37,455 bases of DNA. Origin: Dehalococcoidales bacterium. GTDB taxonomy: Bacteria > Chloroflexota > Dehalococcoidia > Dehalococcoidales > UBA2162. The notes under the pieces were generated by a model. The model made no database searches. It had not been told where the DNA came from and saw nothing but the letters and a program-made list of their open reading frames with translations. The translations under genes and the position numbers were made by a program. The stretch spans positions 1-37,455 of the forward strand of contig JAUYMF010000026.1 in assembly GCA_030698765.1 (NCBI GenBank). The letters run 5' to 3'. Position 1 is the first letter of the stretch; each line of letters starts with the position of its first letter. Shown here in pieces: positions 6,792 through 14,802 of this stretch.

Positions 6792-7412
6792 TCAGCTCTC
6801 GCCCAGTTCTTTATGGCGCCGCCGCGCAGCTTCTACCTCGATAGTCTCTACCCGGCGCTCCATACTCTCTTTGAGGGTTTGCAATCCCGCGCTGAGGCTC
6901 ACAGGATAGGTAGCCGGGTCTCGTATCATCTTGTACTTCTCGTCCAGTTGCCCGAATTCTTGCTGGAGCTGCTCCCGAATCTCCCGCAGGGAGGGCAACG
7001 GTGCGGTGATGTGACCGCCGGCCATGACTGGCTTTAGCAGCGGCTCTCCGCCGGTTATCATCTCGTCATGTAGCGCCAGGATATCATGATGCGGACGCCT
7101 GTCATCAGTAAAGCGGAACACCTGCTTCGCGTCGGGAAGGGAGACCTTGCCTGTGCTCAGCTTCAGGACCGGCCGCTCATCATAGCGGACCAGCTTGTAA
7201 GCCATATCAGTCCAGGGCGCGTCTCCCGAAACGCCCATCTTGGTACCAACGCCGTAGGCATCATAGGGGGCATTCTCCCGTGATAGCTCCTCAAGGTCGA
7301 ACTCATCCAGCCCGCCGCTGCCTACTATCTGTACATTGTGAAACCCGGCTTCATCCAGGATGCGTCTCACTTCACGGCCGAGGGTGAGCAGGTCACCGGA
7401 GTCGATGCGCAC
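6792..7412 (-). CDS. pncB: Nicotinate phosphoribosyltransferase, C-terminal part (frameshifted gene)
   Basis: This frame carries the C-terminal 200 or so residues of the NAPRTase: VRIDSGDLLTLGREVRRILDEAG, then VGTKMGVSGDAP and the family C-terminal region. The GTG that opens the frame is internal to the enzyme, not a natural start. The preceding residues QRLRG, expected before VRIDSGDL, are present in the DNA but sit in the other frame. The shift maps to a run of five C (plus strand 7429-7433); with four, both parts join into a normal enzyme of about 465 aa. Alone, this piece would lack the N-terminal half of the active site. Confidence 0.8.
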   Translation of the reverse strand: MRIDSGDLLTLGREVRRILDEAGFHNVQIVGSGGLDEFDLEELSRENAPYDAYGVGTKMGVSGDAPWTDMAYKLVRYDERPVLKLSTGKVSLPDAKQVFRFTDDRRPHHDILALHDEMITGGEPLLKPVMAGGHITAPLPSLREIREQLQQEFGQLDEKYKMIRDPATYPVSLSAGLQTLKESMERRVETIEVEAARRRHKELGES

Positions 7413-8190
7413 CCCCCGCAGGCGCTGACCCCCGGGCAGCCATCTCTCTGGCTACTTCTACCGCCTTGTGAGCGCCGCTGATGGCATCATAGGTTTCAAT
7501 GAGCAGGATGGACCGCTCCGGGAAGCTTCGAGTGAAGGCACGGAAAGCGTCAATTTCATGGTCATAACTACTGATATAAGAATGGGCCATCGTCCCCGCG
7601 ATGGGAATGCCGTAGGTCACCCCTGCCAGGACATTGCTGGTGGCATTAAAACCGGCGATATAGCTTGCCCGGGCCACTTTCATCCCGGCATCAGTGCCCT
7701 GGGTGCGGCGAAGGGAGAAATCGACAACAGAACGACCGTGTGATGCCTGAACACAGCGGGAGGCCTTGCTGGCGATGAGACACTGAAGGTTCATCTGGTT
7801 GATGATGAATGTCTCCACGATCTGGGACTCAATTATTGGCGCTGTCACTTCCAGCACCGGCTCGTCCACAAAGAACAGGCGGCCTTCGGGGATCGCCCGC
7901 ACCATACCGGTAAAGCTCAGTCCCTTGAGATAGTCCAGGAAGTCGGTTGAGAAGATGCCGGTATGCTGAAGCCGGTCTATGGCTCCGGAGGTGAAGCGGA
8001 ATTCCTCCAGGTAGTGCAGGATATCCTCCAGACCGCAGGAAACAAAGAAACCCCGGTGGGGCGGATACCCGCGGATAAATAGGCTGAACGTAGCCTGTCC
8101 ATTATGGTTATCCTGGAAGTAGCTTTGAGCCATGGTAAGCTCGTAGAGGTCAGTCAAGAGGGACATGTCCTCAGGTGGCACTGCTATCAT
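7393..8190 (-). CDS. pncB: Nicotinate phosphoribosyltransferase, N-terminal part (frameshifted gene)
   Basis: The enzyme makes nicotinate mononucleotide from nicotinate and PRPP in NAD salvage. This frame carries LLTDLYELTMAQSYF at the N-terminus and FSLRRTQGTDAGMKVARASYIAG, both typical of the family. It runs normally to VEVAREMAARG and then becomes non-homologous (SAPAGGAHRLR) before a stop. I chose ATG 8190 because GAGGAGG precedes it; the upstream extension to 8232 is not supported. It lies 95 bp behind prfC on the same strand. Either the gene is recently inactivated or the run of five G in the coding strand is a sequencing error. Confidence 0.8.
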   Translation of the reverse strand: MIAVPPEDMSLLTDLYELTMAQSYFQDNHNGQATFSLFIRGYPPHRGFFVSCGLEDILHYLEEFRFTSGAIDRLQHTGIFSTDFLDYLKGLSFTGMVRAIPEGRLFFVDEPVLEVTAPIIESQIVETFIINQMNLQCLIASKASRCVQASHGRSVVDFSLRRTQGTDAGMKVARASYIAGFNATSNVLAGVTYGIPIAGTMAHSYISSYDHEIDAFRAFTRSFPERSILLIETYDAISGAHKAVEVAREMAARGSAPAGGAHRLR

Positions 8191-8285
8191 GGTGCTGCGT
8201 CCTCCTCTCGCTCCGGTTTGCCGGGGGGGCACCGCGAAACTTATCCCGTAGTCTCTCCGGGTCCCGTCATTTTCCCGCTTTTCCT

Positions 8286-9905
8286 TCAGCCCATCTCAAT
8301 GAAGGCAATGTCCGGATTTTCCTTCTGGCAGTATTCCAGATCCCATATGGACGAGAAAAGAATAACCAACCGTCCCTGGAGGTCCTGACACCTCCGGTTG
8401 GAGCGCCGGGAAAGGGATATCTGTTCGAGCGCCGTGCTTTCAGCCTGTACCCATCTGGCGCAGGTGAAAGGCAGCCGGTCGATCCGCGCCTTGACACCAT
8501 ATTCATCCGATAGCCGGGATAAAACCACGTCAAACTGCAGCTCACCGACCGCAGCCAGAACCGGCTCCCGGCTGTAGCCGTCTTCAGCGTGGAGCACCTG
8601 AACCGCACCTTCCTCTTCAAGCTGCAGCAGTCCCTTGTGAAACTGCTTGTAACGGGTGATGTCTCCGTTGACCAGCGTGCCGAAGTGCTCCGGCGGGAAA
8701 CGGGGTATCCGGGCAAAAGGCATAGGCTTCCCGGTCGTCACCGTATCGCCGATGGTAAAGAGGCCGGGGCTGACAATGCCGATGACATCCCCGGGGAAGG
8801 CTTCGTCAATGGTCTCCCGCTCCCGGCCGAAGAGCCGGAACGAGCGCGATAGTCTTACATCCCGTCCCAGGCGGGGATGATAGACGGTCATGTCTTTCCG
8901 GAAATGGCCGGAGCAGATACGGAGAAATGCCATTCTGTCACGGTGACGCGGGTCGATGTTGGCCTGTACCTTGAAGACAAAGCCGGAAAATACCTCGCTG
9001 TTGGGGTCAATTATGCCCTCCTCTGTCTCCCGGGGGACAGGCGGCGGCGCCAGGTCAAGTATGGCTTCCAGAAAAGGTTCTACACCGAAGTTATTCAGGG
9101 CGCTGCCAAAAAACACGGGTGTCATCTCGCCGGACAGGAAAAGCGCCCGGTCAAAGCCGGCGACCGTCCCGGCCAGGAGTTCCACATCTTCGGTCAGTTT
9201 TCGGCACGCCTGTTCCCCCAGAAGTTCTGGCAGCAACGGGTCGTCCAGGCCGGTCACCTGGAGCGGAGCCCGGGACTGGCTATGCGTGGTGCGCTGAAAC
9301 AGGAGGACCCTTTCTCCCTGGAGGTCATATACTCCTTGAAAGGTAGGACCATCGCCAACGGGCCAGTTTAAGGGCACGGCGGTGATGCCGAGCATCCTCT
9401 CGACCTCGTCGAGCAGCGCCAGCGGGTCACGGCCGGGGTGGTCCATCTTGTTAATGAAGGTGAGAATGGGTATGCCCCGCATGCGGCAGACGCGGAAAAG
9501 TTTTTCCGTCTGAGGCTCGATGCCCTTGGCGCTATCCAGCACCATCACGGCACTGTCCACGGCCATCAACGTCCGGTAGGTGTCTTCACTGAAGTCCTGG
9601 TGGCCGGGCGTATCCAGTAAATTGATGCGGCATCCGCGGTACTCCATCTCCAGCGCGGTTGCCGAAATGGAAATGCCCCTCTGCTTCTCCATGGACATCC
9701 AGTCGGAAGCGGTATGTTGCAGGTTACCGCGCGCCCGGACAGCCCCGGCCAGTTCTACGGCACCGGCGTAGAGCAAGAGCTTTTCCGTCAGTGTGGTCTT
9801 GCCGGCATCCGGGTGCGATATGATAGCGAAGGTACGCCGCCGGGATACCTCCCGGAGAAGTCCGTCCCGGCTATTCTGTTCAGTTTGCTCTACCAGTAAA
9901 GACAC
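8286..9905 (-). CDS. prfC: Peptide chain release factor 3
   Basis: The 539-aa translational GTPase recycles RF1/RF2 from the ribosome after termination. It shows G1 SHPDAGKTTLTEKLLL, switch I around KQRGISISATALEM, G3 DTPGHQDFSEDTYRTL and G4 NKMD, then the RF3 domains II and III (the C-terminal region includes GELQFDVVLSRLSDEYGV). Length agrees with the usual ~530 aa. I chose GTG 9905 because GAGGAG lies 6 nt upstream; the longer TTG start at 9950 has no ribosome site. Probably transcribed from the promoter at 10288-10316 together with pncB. Confidence 0.92.
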   Translation of the reverse strand: MSLLVEQTEQNSRDGLLREVSRRRTFAIISHPDAGKTTLTEKLLLYAGAVELAGAVRARGNLQHTASDWMSMEKQRGISISATALEMEYRGCRINLLDTPGHQDFSEDTYRTLMAVDSAVMVLDSAKGIEPQTEKLFRVCRMRGIPILTFINKMDHPGRDPLALLDEVERMLGITAVPLNWPVGDGPTFQGVYDLQGERVLLFQRTTHSQSRAPLQVTGLDDPLLPELLGEQACRKLTEDVELLAGTVAGFDRALFLSGEMTPVFFGSALNNFGVEPFLEAILDLAPPPVPRETEEGIIDPNSEVFSGFVFKVQANIDPRHRDRMAFLRICSGHFRKDMTVYHPRLGRDVRLSRSFRLFGRERETIDEAFPGDVIGIVSPGLFTIGDTVTTGKPMPFARIPRFPPEHFGTLVNGDITRYKQFHKGLLQLEEEGAVQVLHAEDGYSREPVLAAVGELQFDVVLSRLSDEYGVKARIDRLPFTCARWVQAESTALEQISLSRRSNRRCQDLQGRLVILFSSIWDLEYCQKENPDIAFIEMG

Positions 9906-9946
9906 AAAGAACTCCTCTGATTTTGTTTTTGGAGACTGGCGGTGAG

Positions 9947-10252
9947 TCAACGGGTAAAGGCGATTTGCCTGTCAAAAATGAGCGCGAACTCCTCTCCGGG
10001 GTGGATTGACGGCTGTTTGCCGTTACGCCCGCCCGAAGCGATGGCGATCATCACCGCCTCCGGGTGTCCGGCTGTGTCAGGTGCCGGCAGGGCTTTGTTG
10101 CGTGCTCGGCATTGGGAACTCGCTGTCTCCTGCCGCTCGCTGGCGCGGGTAACCGGCCGCTTTCCGGTGAAAAAACCAGCCAGAGTTATCCCCGGGGTGG
10201 AGGTAATGTGTTCCAGTGATGCGATTGAAGGGGAGCCCGGTCTGTTTTCCAC
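9947..10252 (-). CDS. Possible small protein upstream of prfC
   Basis: This is a 101-aa open frame (GTG start) that I do not recognise. It lies between a good minus-strand promoter (10288-10316) and prfC, ending 41 bp before the prfC start, which is the arrangement expected of a first operon gene. The C-terminal half (PEAVMIAIASGGRNGKQ, then PGEEFALIFDRQIAF) is protein-like, while the N-terminal part is low in hydrophobic residues. The ribosome site is poor. A 142-aa plus-strand frame overlaps it, so the coding status is uncertain; the region may simply be a long leader. Confidence 0.25.
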   Translation of the reverse strand: MENRPGSPSIASLEHITSTPGITLAGFFTGKRPVTRASERQETASSQCRARNKALPAPDTAGHPEAVMIAIASGGRNGKQPSIHPGEEFALIFDRQIAFTR

Positions 10253-10287
10253 CTGTGATATGAAGCTTTGGATTCATGTCTGTTATA

Positions 10288-10316
10288 AGTGTATACCAAT
10301 ACTGAACACACGTCAA
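10288..10316 (-). promoter_or_regulatory. Sigma-70 type promoter for the prfC-pncB operon
   Basis: On the minus strand TTGACG (10316-10311) and TACACT (10293-10288) are separated by exactly 17 bp. Predicted start is near 10281, about 375 nt upstream of the prfC start. The intervening stretch holds either a small gene (9947-10252) or a long untranslated leader. Confidence 0.55.
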
Positions 10317-10407
10317 CTTACCCTATTTCGGCGGCACTATCAACCGGAACCGGGTGGCGCCGTTTTATGAGCAGGATTAATAAATTCCCCTTTTAATGAC
10401 GTGAAAG

Positions 10408-11433
10408 CTATTCCAGGGCTACCTTGAACTCCCAGGGACCCTGCCAATCCCCAAGTCGGGTTATAGTGAAGGTTAGCTCTCTGGCATCGTCGGGTACCGG
10501 GTCGAGGTAGCTGTTTCCATAGCCGAACATCATCTCCATTCCTTCATTGGTGAATTGTCTTTTCTCGGCTGAAAGTTCTTTGGTAACGCCGTCCACATCA
10601 TAGCGGGCATCCATATCAATGTTTGCCCAGCCATATTTGTAATTGCTGAGCGGACTATCAGGTGATGATACCAGAATCAAGAAACTGGACCTCTCCTGGC
10701 TCAGATCCACTCGCTTGAGCGTGAAAGTAATGTCCCCCTGCTTTGTCGCTCCATCCACTTCAAGGGGCAGGCTGACGGCGGTCACAAATTGGTTCAACTC
10801 GATGACCTTCTCCATCGCTCCCTGGGGATACTGGATAAGGAAAGCCCTTTCCCTGACACCTGAGCCAAAACTATCATCGGATGATTCCATGCGGACATTG
10901 ATGTTAGATTCATAGAAATACCAGCCGGGTGCTGCCTGATTTCCGTCTTCGTCTTTCTGGTCCCAGGTCAGGTCATAGGTTACCTTCTCCCCTGCCGCCA
11001 GTTTCTTCTCCCCGGTGCCGGCGGCTAAAGTCTTTACTATCCGGCTGCCGGTGATTTTCTCGTAGTACTCTCTTGTCCCCGGTTTTGCAGTACCGGCGCT
11101 ATCGTTCGGAATGACGATATTAATACCCGGCGGAAGTGGACTGACGTAGACCGGCTCGACTTCTCCCATAGAAGCATTGGTCAAAGTGAGAGCCATTTGT
11201 ACCGTTTCTCCCGGCAGATAAATAGTCTTGGAGGGGACGAGGTCTATCTCCACGGAATAGACTTTTTCACGACCGGTCGGTGGCTGCCCCGGGAGACCCG
11301 GTACGGTTACGGCGGTGGGAGGCTGGGTTGGCACAGACTCCGGATTTGCCGGGCTGGTCGTTGCAGGGTTAGCGCAGGAAACCGACAATAGTAATGATGC
11401 CATCAATATCAGTCCGGTTATCAATCTTTTCAT
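10408..11433 (-). CDS. Secreted lipoprotein homologous to the anti-sigma factor sensor region
   Basis: The 341-aa protein has a signal peptide with lipobox LSVSC (Cys20) and a Pro/Thr-rich linker, then a BsuPI-like beta-domain (about 58-210, with YDLTWDQKDEDGN and APGWYFY). The C-terminal domain ends in LTFTITRLGDWQGPWEFKVALE. Both the central WDQ motif and the C-terminal GPWEFKV motif recur in the preceding anti-sigma factor (TWSVAWDQRDSRG; ITFTITRFGNLEGPWEFKVPL). It is thus a surface paralogue of the sensor, third gene of a sigma/anti-sigma/lipoprotein operon, 12 bp after the anti-sigma gene. AGGAGG precedes its ATG. Ligand unknown. Confidence 0.8.
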   Translation of the reverse strand: MKRLITGLILMASLLLSVSCANPATTSPANPESVPTQPPTAVTVPGLPGQPPTGREKVYSVEIDLVPSKTIYLPGETVQMALTLTNASMGEVEPVYVSPLPPGINIVIPNDSAGTAKPGTREYYEKITGSRIVKTLAAGTGEKKLAAGEKVTYDLTWDQKDEDGNQAAPGWYFYESNINVRMESSDDSFGSGVRERAFLIQYPQGAMEKVIELNQFVTAVSLPLEVDGATKQGDITFTLKRVDLSQERSSFLILVSSPDSPLSNYKYGWANIDMDARYDVDGVTKELSAEKRQFTNEGMEMMFGYGNSYLDPVPDDARELTFTITRLGDWQGPWEFKVALE

Positions 11434-11445
11434 TGCTTGACCTCC

Positions 11446-12642
11446 TTATTGGAGCGGTACCTTGAACTCCCAGGGACCTTCCAGGTTACCGAAACGGGTG
11501 ATAGTAAAGGTGATTTCTCCGGCATCAGCAGGGACAGGGGGCAGGCTTTTCCAGATATGGAGTGTATTATGCAGAATCTCGGACGGGCCTGCCTTCTTCA
11601 GGGGTCCTCCGTCGATACCGTATTCAGCTTCGGCGTTTACCACGTATATATTAACCGACGCGTTATCAGCAGCCCTTACGGAAGCGTAGATATCCATTCC
11701 TCCGGTCTTTAGCTCGATTCGCTCCAGGGTAAAGACGTTGCTCTCCACGCTACGAGATTGGTTTACTTCCACTACTCTCTCACCGGGCTCCAGCGGGGGC
11801 TGAATCAGTATCCCGGAAGCCGTCCCAATTCTCGGCCCCGCTTTACCGTCTATGATAATATCGCTTACCTTTATATTGGGAAAGTAGGGTCCGGGCGGAA
11901 CCTGTTGCCCCCGGCTATCTCGCTGGTCCCAGGCAACGCTCCATGTCAGTTCTCCGCCCGGCTCCAGTTTCACTTCCCCTGAACCAGGGGTAAAGGTCGC
12001 TACGGTCTCAGGCTCAGGCTCCTGTCCCGAAACCCCGCCGGGCAATTTTATCTGTGTCGTAGGAGGGTCGGGACCGAACACTATTGCAGCGTGACTGACG
12101 TTTATGATAGATATTTCAAATGTGATTAGCTCCCCGAATGAGTAAACGCTCTTATTGGAAACTATACCCAGGTCCAGAACGCTTCGCGGTGGCAGGCCAG
12201 GGTGTGTCTGCGGAGCCGGCACCGTCGGTGTCGTTGGTACGGTAGGGGTTGTTGGGACTGTCGGCGTAGTGACTTGACCGCCCCGGAACCCGGGCAAAAC
12301 TCCCGTCCCCAGAAGCGCACCGAAGACAATCAACACCGTGACTAGCGGTATCGCCACGCGCCATACGGGACTGGTCATCATGGCGCTGACCTTTTCCCAA
12401 AACGGGTTCTTCGATTCGATACGCTGTCTTACCCATCCCCAGACCTGCGGAGACGGCTCAACATCAGCGACCCTTTCCCTGAGCGCCCGGCGCAGATCTT
12501 CCCGGGTGGAGTCCAGCAATCGCAGTTCTCCCCGGCACTTCTCGCAGGTGGGCAGGTGCGTCTCAAGATGACGCCGTTCTTCAGGAGTCGTCTCTGCATC
12601 CAGGTATGCTGCCAGCAGTTCACTTATCTCATCGCACTTCAT
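11446..12642 (-). CDS. Transmembrane anti-sigma factor with zf-HC2 domain and extracytoplasmic BsuPI-like sensor
   Basis: The 398-aa protein begins with a zinc-binding anti-sigma domain (CDEISELLAAYLDAE ... HLPTCEKC, the H-x3-C-x2-C signature). A single membrane helix follows (about residues 94-116, VAIPLVTVLIVFGALLGTG), then a Thr-Pro-Val repeat linker (TTPTVP, about 125-145) and a large outside region. That region has a BsuPI-like domain (TWSVAWDQRDSRGQQVPPGPY) and a C-terminal domain ending GPWEFKVPLQ. It should hold the cognate sigma factor (12659-13198) at the membrane until an outside signal is sensed. GAGGAAG precedes the ATG, and only 16 bp separate it from the sigma gene. Confidence 0.88.
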   Translation of the reverse strand: MKCDEISELLAAYLDAETTPEERRHLETHLPTCEKCRGELRLLDSTREDLRRALRERVADVEPSPQVWGWVRQRIESKNPFWEKVSAMMTSPVWRVAIPLVTVLIVFGALLGTGVLPGFRGGQVTTPTVPTTPTVPTTPTVPAPQTHPGLPPRSVLDLGIVSNKSVYSFGELITFEISIINVSHAAIVFGPDPPTTQIKLPGGVSGQEPEPETVATFTPGSGEVKLEPGGELTWSVAWDQRDSRGQQVPPGPYFPNIKVSDIIIDGKAGPRIGTASGILIQPPLEPGERVVEVNQSRSVESNVFTLERIELKTGGMDIYASVRAADNASVNIYVVNAEAEYGIDGGPLKKAGPSEILHNTLHIWKSLPPVPADAGEITFTITRFGNLEGPWEFKVPLQ

Positions 12643-12658
12643 AACTTCCTCACCCCTT

Positions 12659-13198
12659 CTACCCGCGCGTTTTTCCGTGCTGAAGATCGAATTGTCCCCG
12701 CAGTAGCTTCAGCGCCTGATTTATCCTTGACTTGACTGTCCCCGGAGGAATACCTAATGTGTGCGCGATTTCATCGTAGGATAGCTCGTTGAAGTATCTC
12801 AATACCAGCACCGTCCGGTGCTTGCTGTCCATCACATCCATGGCCGCTGTGAGCCTTTCCTGCTCTGCCCTGTCTACCGGCACCCCGGCACTAGCCTCTG
12901 CCTCCGGTAAATCGAACCTTTCCAGGGATACGGAGGTCAATTTCTTCTTGCGTTGCCTCTCCAGGCACTTATTGACCGTGATCCTGTGCAGCCAGGTGGT
13001 GAGCTTGCCCTTATCCGGGTCGAAAGTATGACGCGATCTCCACACCGATACAAATACCTCCTGCAGGACATCCTCGGCCTCTTCCCTTGTGCCCGTGATA
13101 AGGTAGGCGGTCTTGAACACAAGCTGCTGGTACTGCCGGAACAGGGCTTCAAAAGCAGTCGTATCGCCCGTTTGCCATTTACTTGTCAATTCGGCCAT
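12659..13198 (-). CDS. ECF-type RNA polymerase sigma factor (sigma-70 family)
   Basis: The 179-aa protein has region 2 (FEALFRQYQQLVFKTAYLITGTREEAEDVLQEVFVSVWR) and region 4 (RTVLVLRYFNELSYDEIAHTLGIPPGTVKSRINQALKLLR), with no region 1 or 3, the ECF layout. It directs transcription of stress or envelope genes when released by the adjacent anti-sigma factor. ATG 13198 is preferred; a longer TTG start at 13234 lacks a ribosome site. No Shine-Dalgarno precedes ATG 13198 either, and promoter-like boxes lie immediately upstream, so the mRNA may be leaderless. Confidence 0.9.
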   Translation of the reverse strand: MAELTSKWQTGDTTAFEALFRQYQQLVFKTAYLITGTREEAEDVLQEVFVSVWRSRHTFDPDKGKLTTWLHRITVNKCLERQRKKKLTSVSLERFDLPEAEASAGVPVDRAEQERLTAAMDVMDSKHRTVLVLRYFNELSYDEIAHTLGIPPGTVKSRINQALKLLRGQFDLQHGKTRG

Positions 13199-13205
13199 CG
13201 GTATC

Positions 13206-13242
13206 ACTATATAACTATATGCGGTTTCGGACAAAAAAGTTC
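13206..13242 (-). promoter_or_regulatory. Promoter region of the sigma/anti-sigma operon
   Basis: Two readings fit. GAACTT (13242-13237) with TATAGT (13219-13214) at 17 bp has an ECF-like -35 element, as expected for autoregulation. TTGTCC (13234-13229) with TATAGT (13211-13206) at 17 bp fits sigma-70 and would start transcription at about the A of ATG 13198. Confidence 0.4.
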
Positions 13243-13419
13243 ATTTTGAGGCCGATTAGAAATGGGGGTTGAAATTCACCTTGAGCAAGCAGACTAATGA
13301 GGAGGTGGCTTTCGGTCACACTGTCTCGAATGTCTGCGAGCGATTATTGCGTCTTGGCTGCAGTTCATCAACACCAGCCTTGTATGAGGCTGTCCGATAA
13401 CGCTATCCCAACAATATAA

Positions 13420-13442
13420 TGTCATTCCCGTGAAAGCGGGAC
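13420..13442. repeat. Short GTCATTCCCG-type repeat
   Basis: TGTCATTCCCGTGAAAGCGGGA forms a TCCCG/CGGGA hairpin of the same type as the repeat at 1-25. It is intergenic, just downstream of the zincin gene's stop. Confidence 0.5.
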
Positions 13443-13450
13443 TGTACGGT

Positions 13451-13819
13451 CTACATATCAAGTTTTTTAAGTCGCGCATCGCTTATTCCAAAATGATGCG
13501 CTATTTCGTGCTTGACCACTCTGGCTATCTCATCGGCCACCCCGGTATCATCCTGGCCGCACTTTCTCTCGATTGGCTTCTGAAAGATGGTTATCTTGTC
13601 AGGCGTTACCAGCCCGTAGTGAGAGCTCCGTTTGGTCAGGGGCACGCCCTCATACAGCCCGAGCAAGGACTGACTATGCCTGAAGCCTAACCGGTGTAGT
13701 TGTTCGGTACTGGGCCAGTCCTCCACTACTACAACAATGTTTTCGAGTCTGTGAGTGAATTCATCCGGCAAAGCCTGAATGGTCAGGGCGACAAGCTGCT
13801 CGAATTTCTCTCTGTCCAT
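13451..13819 (-). CDS. Small zincin-like metallopeptidase family protein
   Basis: The 122-aa protein contains the zinc-protease motif HEIAHHFGISDARL close to its C-terminus, the signature of the minimal zincin_1 family (PF06262 type). Members are 110-140 aa cytosolic proteins of unknown substrate. The upstream part (MDREKFEQLVALTIQALPDEF...IVVVVEDWPS) is also typical of the family, whose N-terminal region often reads FExLVxxALdxlPxef. It is a single gene flanked by repeats. The ATG at 13819 has only a weak ribosome site (AAAGGG). Confidence 0.85.
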   Translation of the reverse strand: MDREKFEQLVALTIQALPDEFTHRLENIVVVVEDWPSTEQLHRLGFRHSQSLLGLYEGVPLTKRSSHYGLVTPDKITIFQKPIERKCGQDDTGVADEIARVVKHEIAHHFGISDARLKKLDM

Positions 13820-13894
13820 TGATGATATTATAGCCCTTTAAGCTCCGCAAAGCATCTTTTCAGACGGTTCTGTTTGCATTTGGTCGGTTTTATT

Positions 13895-14040
13895 TGTCAT
13901 TGCCAGGAGCACGTTCACTTCGCTCAGTGTAAACTCCGCGACGTGGCAATCCGGGAGGGGTTGCAGCTTCCCCGCCACACGGATTGCTTCGCCTTCGGGC
14001 TGAAGCCTTCCGCCTATAATGAAATGGTCTCGCAATGACA
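13895..14040. repeat. 146-bp inverted-repeat element, second copy of the family at 109-227
   Basis: It begins TGTCATTGCCAG and ends CTCGCAATGACA. Read on the minus strand it starts TGTCATTGCGAGACCATT, identical over 18 bases to the element at 109, and shares GCGAAGCAATC and GATTGCCACGTCG in the same order. The segments between the shared blocks differ and are longer here. It is non-coding; the short frames over it are incidental. Confidence 0.7.
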
Positions 14041-14198
14041 TTTTCAAGCAGCCTGTCTCCGACACTCCTCCACCGGTTAAATCCCAAGCTCAAAAAGTTT
14101 GACATCCAGCCCGAGAACAGCTAGAGTAAATAGCATCAGTCTGTAGGCGGTTTATGTCCCTAAAGACAGTCTAACTTTGTTACCGGGAGGAAGAACTG

Positions 14199-14777
14199 GT
14201 GGGAAAAATTCAGATGGGGCCCCAGACACTGCTTTACCCGATGCCCGCAATGTTAATCGGGGCCGATGTTGATGGTGAGCCGAGCTTTATGGTCTGCGCC
14301 TGGTGCGGCATCGCTAACAGCGAGCCTCCCATGATTTCCGTAGGGGTCAGGCGCAGCCGGCATACTCAGAAGGGCATCAGGGAAAACATGACCTTCTCCG
14401 TAAATGTACCCTCCGTTGATATCATTAAGGAAGCTGACTACTGCGGCACCAACTCCGGCCCCAAAGCCAACAAACTGGATATTTGCCGCTTCAAGGTGTT
14501 TTACGGCAAGCTGAAGAATGCCCCGCTCATCGAGCAATGCCCCGTAAACCTGGAATGCAAGGTCATGCATGTCCTGGACCTGGGGACTCACCAGCTCTTT
14601 GTCGGTACCATCGAAGAGACCCACGTTTCCGAGGACTGTCTCACCGATGGCAAGCCGGATGTTAACAAAATCAAGCCCTACATCTTCGTCAAGTCAACGG
14701 TAACCCAGTATCAAGCCTTTGGGGAAGTAATAGCTCAGGTGGGCAGCCCCGGCCGGGAACTGAAAACAGGCAAATGA
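14199..14777 (+). CDS. Flavin reductase-like / flavoredoxin family protein
   Basis: The 192-aa protein has the FMN-binding split-barrel pattern of the flavin reductase-like family: LLYPMPAMLIGADVDGEPSFMVCAWCG at the N-terminus, PPMISVGVRRSRHTQKGIRENMTFSVNVPS for FMN contacts, and HVLDLGTHQLFVGTIEETHV in the C-terminal half. Such proteins in anaerobes bind FMN and move electrons or reduce flavins. The start is GTG 14199 with GGAGGAAG upstream. It lies 265 bp upstream of, and on the same strand as, the Hdr genes, which have their own promoter, so a functional link is plausible but not shown. Confidence 0.85.
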   Translation: MGKIQMGPQTLLYPMPAMLIGADVDGEPSFMVCAWCGIANSEPPMISVGVRRSRHTQKGIRENMTFSVNVPSVDIIKEADYCGTNSGPKANKLDICRFKVFYGKLKNAPLIEQCPVNLECKVMHVLDLGTHQLFVGTIEETHVSEDCLTDGKPDVNKIKPYIFVKSTVTQYQAFGEVIAQVGSPGRELKTGK

Positions 14778-14802
14778 AGGCATGGAATAGACACGCTTTT
14801 AT

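Noticed and set aside
9942-10370. 142-codon plus-strand frame upstream of prfC
   Set aside because: There is no recognisable domain and no good ribosome site, and it overlaps the promoter of the minus-strand prfC operon. The minus-strand reading fits the context better.
13294-13479. 61-codon minus-strand frame ending in a SPAFTGMT-like peptide
   Set aside because: The peptide is the translation of the GTCATTCCCG repeat; such peptides appear wherever this repeat is read through.
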